NCBI RefSeq assembly: GCF_007049795.1
Contig: NZ_SCFY01000024.1
Location: 1-64,000, forward strand
DNA length: 64,000 nucleotides
Source: Ectopseudomonas mendocina
GTDB lineage: Bacteria; Pseudomonadota; Gammaproteobacteria; Pseudomonadales; Pseudomonadaceae
Direction: 5' to 3'
Both the position numbers and the translations under genes were made by a program. The notes under the pieces are model-generated. The model saw nothing but the letters and a program-made list of their open reading frames with translations. It was not told where the DNA came from and did not search any database. Below, piece by piece: positions 62,950 to 64,000 of the stretch. Position 1 is the first letter of the stretch. Every line of letters starts with the position of its first letter.

Positions 62950-63840
62950 TTAACGCAACGCGTAATCCAGCACGATCCCGATGAAGATCGCCAGCCCCGC
63001 CCAGTGGTTGTGCAGGAAGGCGTTGAAGCACACCAACGGCTCGCGACGGCGGGTCACGTGGAACTCCCAGGCGAAGCAGGCGGCGGCCGCCAGCAGACCG
63101 AGGTGGAAGTACAGGCCCAGCTCGAAGCGCGCGCCAGCCAGCAGCAGGCAGAGCAGTGCGAGCCCCTGCAGGATGGCGATGATCAGCCGGTCGGCGTCAC
63201 CGAACAGAATGGCTGTGGATTTCACCCCAATCTTCAGGTCGTCCTCACGGTCGGCCATGGCGTAGTAGGTGTCGTAGGCCACGGTCCACAGTAGGTTGGC
63301 GATGTACAGCAGCCAGGCCTCCGGCGGCAGGCTGCCGGTCTCAGCGGTGAAGGCCATCGGCATACCCCAGGAGAAGGCCGCGCCGAGCACCACCTGCGGG
63401 TAGAAGGTGTAGCGCTTCATGAAGGGGTAGCAGGCAGCCAGGGCCAAGCCGCCGAAAGACAGCCAGATGGTAGTGGCATTGGTGAACAACACCAGCACGA
63501 AACTCAGCGCCACCAGCACGGCGAACAGCGCCAGCGCCTCGCGCGGCTTGACCTTGCCGCTGGCCAAAGGGCGCGCCTTGGTACGGCTGACGTGGCCGTC
63601 GAAGTTGCGGTCGGCGTAGTCGTTGATCACGCAGCCGGCGGCACGCATGAGGATCACGCCGACGACGAAAATGAACAGGTTCTTCGCGCTCGGCACGCCT
63701 TCGGCCGCTACCCACAGTGCCCACAAGGTCGGCCAAAGCAGCAGATAAATGCCGATGGGCTTGTCCAGGCGCATCAACTGAATGAAATCCCAGGCGCGCG
63801 GGTGCAGGCGGGTGGTCGATTGCAGCAGGCGGGTGTACAT
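62950..63840 (-). CDS. ubiA: 4-hydroxybenzoate polyprenyltransferase
   Basis: A 296-residue membrane enzyme with about eight helices that joins the prenyl chain to 4-hydroxybenzoate in ubiquinone synthesis. The two Asp motifs are visible: AAGCVINDYADRNFDGHVSR (about 62-81) and YDTYYAMADREDDLKIG (about 186-202). Start MYTRLLQSTTRL at 63840 (frame open to 63924). In PAO1 ubiC lies upstream, but no ubiC-like sequence is seen in the last 160 bp of this window. Confidence 0.95.
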   Translation of the reverse strand: MYTRLLQSTTRLHPRAWDFIQLMRLDKPIGIYLLLWPTLWALWVAAEGVPSAKNLFIFVVGVILMRAAGCVINDYADRNFDGHVSRTKARPLASGKVKPREALALFAVLVALSFVLVLFTNATTIWLSFGGLALAACYPFMKRYTFYPQVVLGAAFSWGMPMAFTAETGSLPPEAWLLYIANLLWTVAYDTYYAMADREDDLKIGVKSTAILFGDADRLIIAILQGLALLCLLLAGARFELGLYFHLGLLAAAACFAWEFHVTRRREPLVCFNAFLHNHWAGLAIFIGIVLDYALR

Positions 63841-63886
63841 CGAGGCGTCTCCGTGCAGGTTGCGCGGATTATACGAGGAAGCGTGT

Positions 63887-63908
63887 GTGGGAGGCGCTTT
63901 AGCGGCGA
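63887..63908. repeat. Half-copy of the REP-like repeat
   Basis: GTGGGAGGCGCTTTAGCGGCGA matches the right arm of the repeat at 3996-4017 with few changes. It lies upstream of ubiA. Confidence 0.5.
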
Positions 63909-63945
63909 TGCTCACCGCCGCCACAAGCGGTTCAACGCGTAGAGC

Positions 63946-64000
63946 CTACTCGGCTTTGGCTTCCTGCGTCGCTTTAACTCCTGCATCCATGCAGCGTGTA
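63946..64000 (-). CDS. Possible 3' end of a gene entering from the right
   Basis: A minus-strand frame open to the window edge ends with MDAGVKATQEAKAE and TAG at 63946. At 18 codons it is too short to identify and could be random. It does not look like the end of UbiC. Confidence 0.25.
   Translation of the reverse strand, partial: TRCMDAGVKATQEAKAE

Noticed and set aside
1..64000. CRISPR arrays, rRNA or tRNA genes
   Set aside because: No regularly spaced repeats of CRISPR type were seen. No rRNA sequence or tRNA cloverleaf was recognised, though a covariance search was not possible.

Overview
The window is a high-GC gammaproteobacterial chromosome segment, almost certainly Pseudomonas in the broad sense. 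It carries Crc, a long membrane-anchored AlgC, OxyR-RecG, GMP kinase-RpoZ-SpoT and PhoB-PhoR. The gene order rpmG-rpmB / peptide-binding protein / radC / coaBC-dut-algC-argB / pyrE / crc / rph / yicC / gmk / rpoZ / spoT / ridA / oxyR / recG / HU / rubredoxin reductase / ubiA / phoB / phoR follows what I remember of the end of the P. aeruginosa PAO1 map.

Layout. Positions 1-18.3 kb hold accessory-core genes: a possible IS21-like end, an ArsR-type regulator with a TauE/SafE exporter, an Xre-type regulator, an Mpo1-like membrane protein divergent from a Crp/Fnr regulator, a PhoD-like phosphoesterase, puuB and puuA, a chemoreceptor, a FAD oxidoreductase, a 7TM-PAS-GGDEF-EAL protein and a REC-HDOD protein. 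From 18.4 to 21 kb lie rpmG-rpmB and a peptide-binding protein. From 34.8 to 64 kb the core is ordinary: pantothenate/CoA, dUTPase, AlgC, arginine and pyrimidine synthesis, stringent response, peroxide response, DNA repair, phosphate control and ubiquinone synthesis.

The core is interrupted twice, on either side of the 5' part of radC. First, an AT-richer element of about 10.26 kb (about 21077-31336) has split radC. It encodes a large serine integrase at its left edge, a divergent MobV-like relaxase with a candidate oriT upstream, a BglII/BstYI-like restriction enzyme with a Dam-family (D12) adenine methyltransferase, a ColE2-type Rep protein followed by a sequence resembling the ColE2 origin, two small secreted proteins of unknown role, and two or three small proteins including a 46-residue zinc ribbon. 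It looks like a mobilizable ColE2-type plasmid that uses a serine integrase to enter radC. Its ends carry a 12-bp inverted repeat centred on the inferred AA crossover dinucleotide, so both attP and attB can be reconstructed. Second, a group II intron of about 2.9 kb (about 31832-34762) with an intact RT-maturase-HNH protein sits between radC and coaBC, in the same direction as coaBC, so it would be in the coaBC leader.

The integrated plasmid-like element is the most novel object here. Secondary points are a minus-strand terminator/attenuator just upstream of the methyltransferase start, a perfect 16-bp palindrome between the Crp/Fnr gene and the Mpo1-like gene, a Pho box in front of phoB, and small genes below usual length cut-offs. 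I saw no rRNA, tRNA or CRISPR array.
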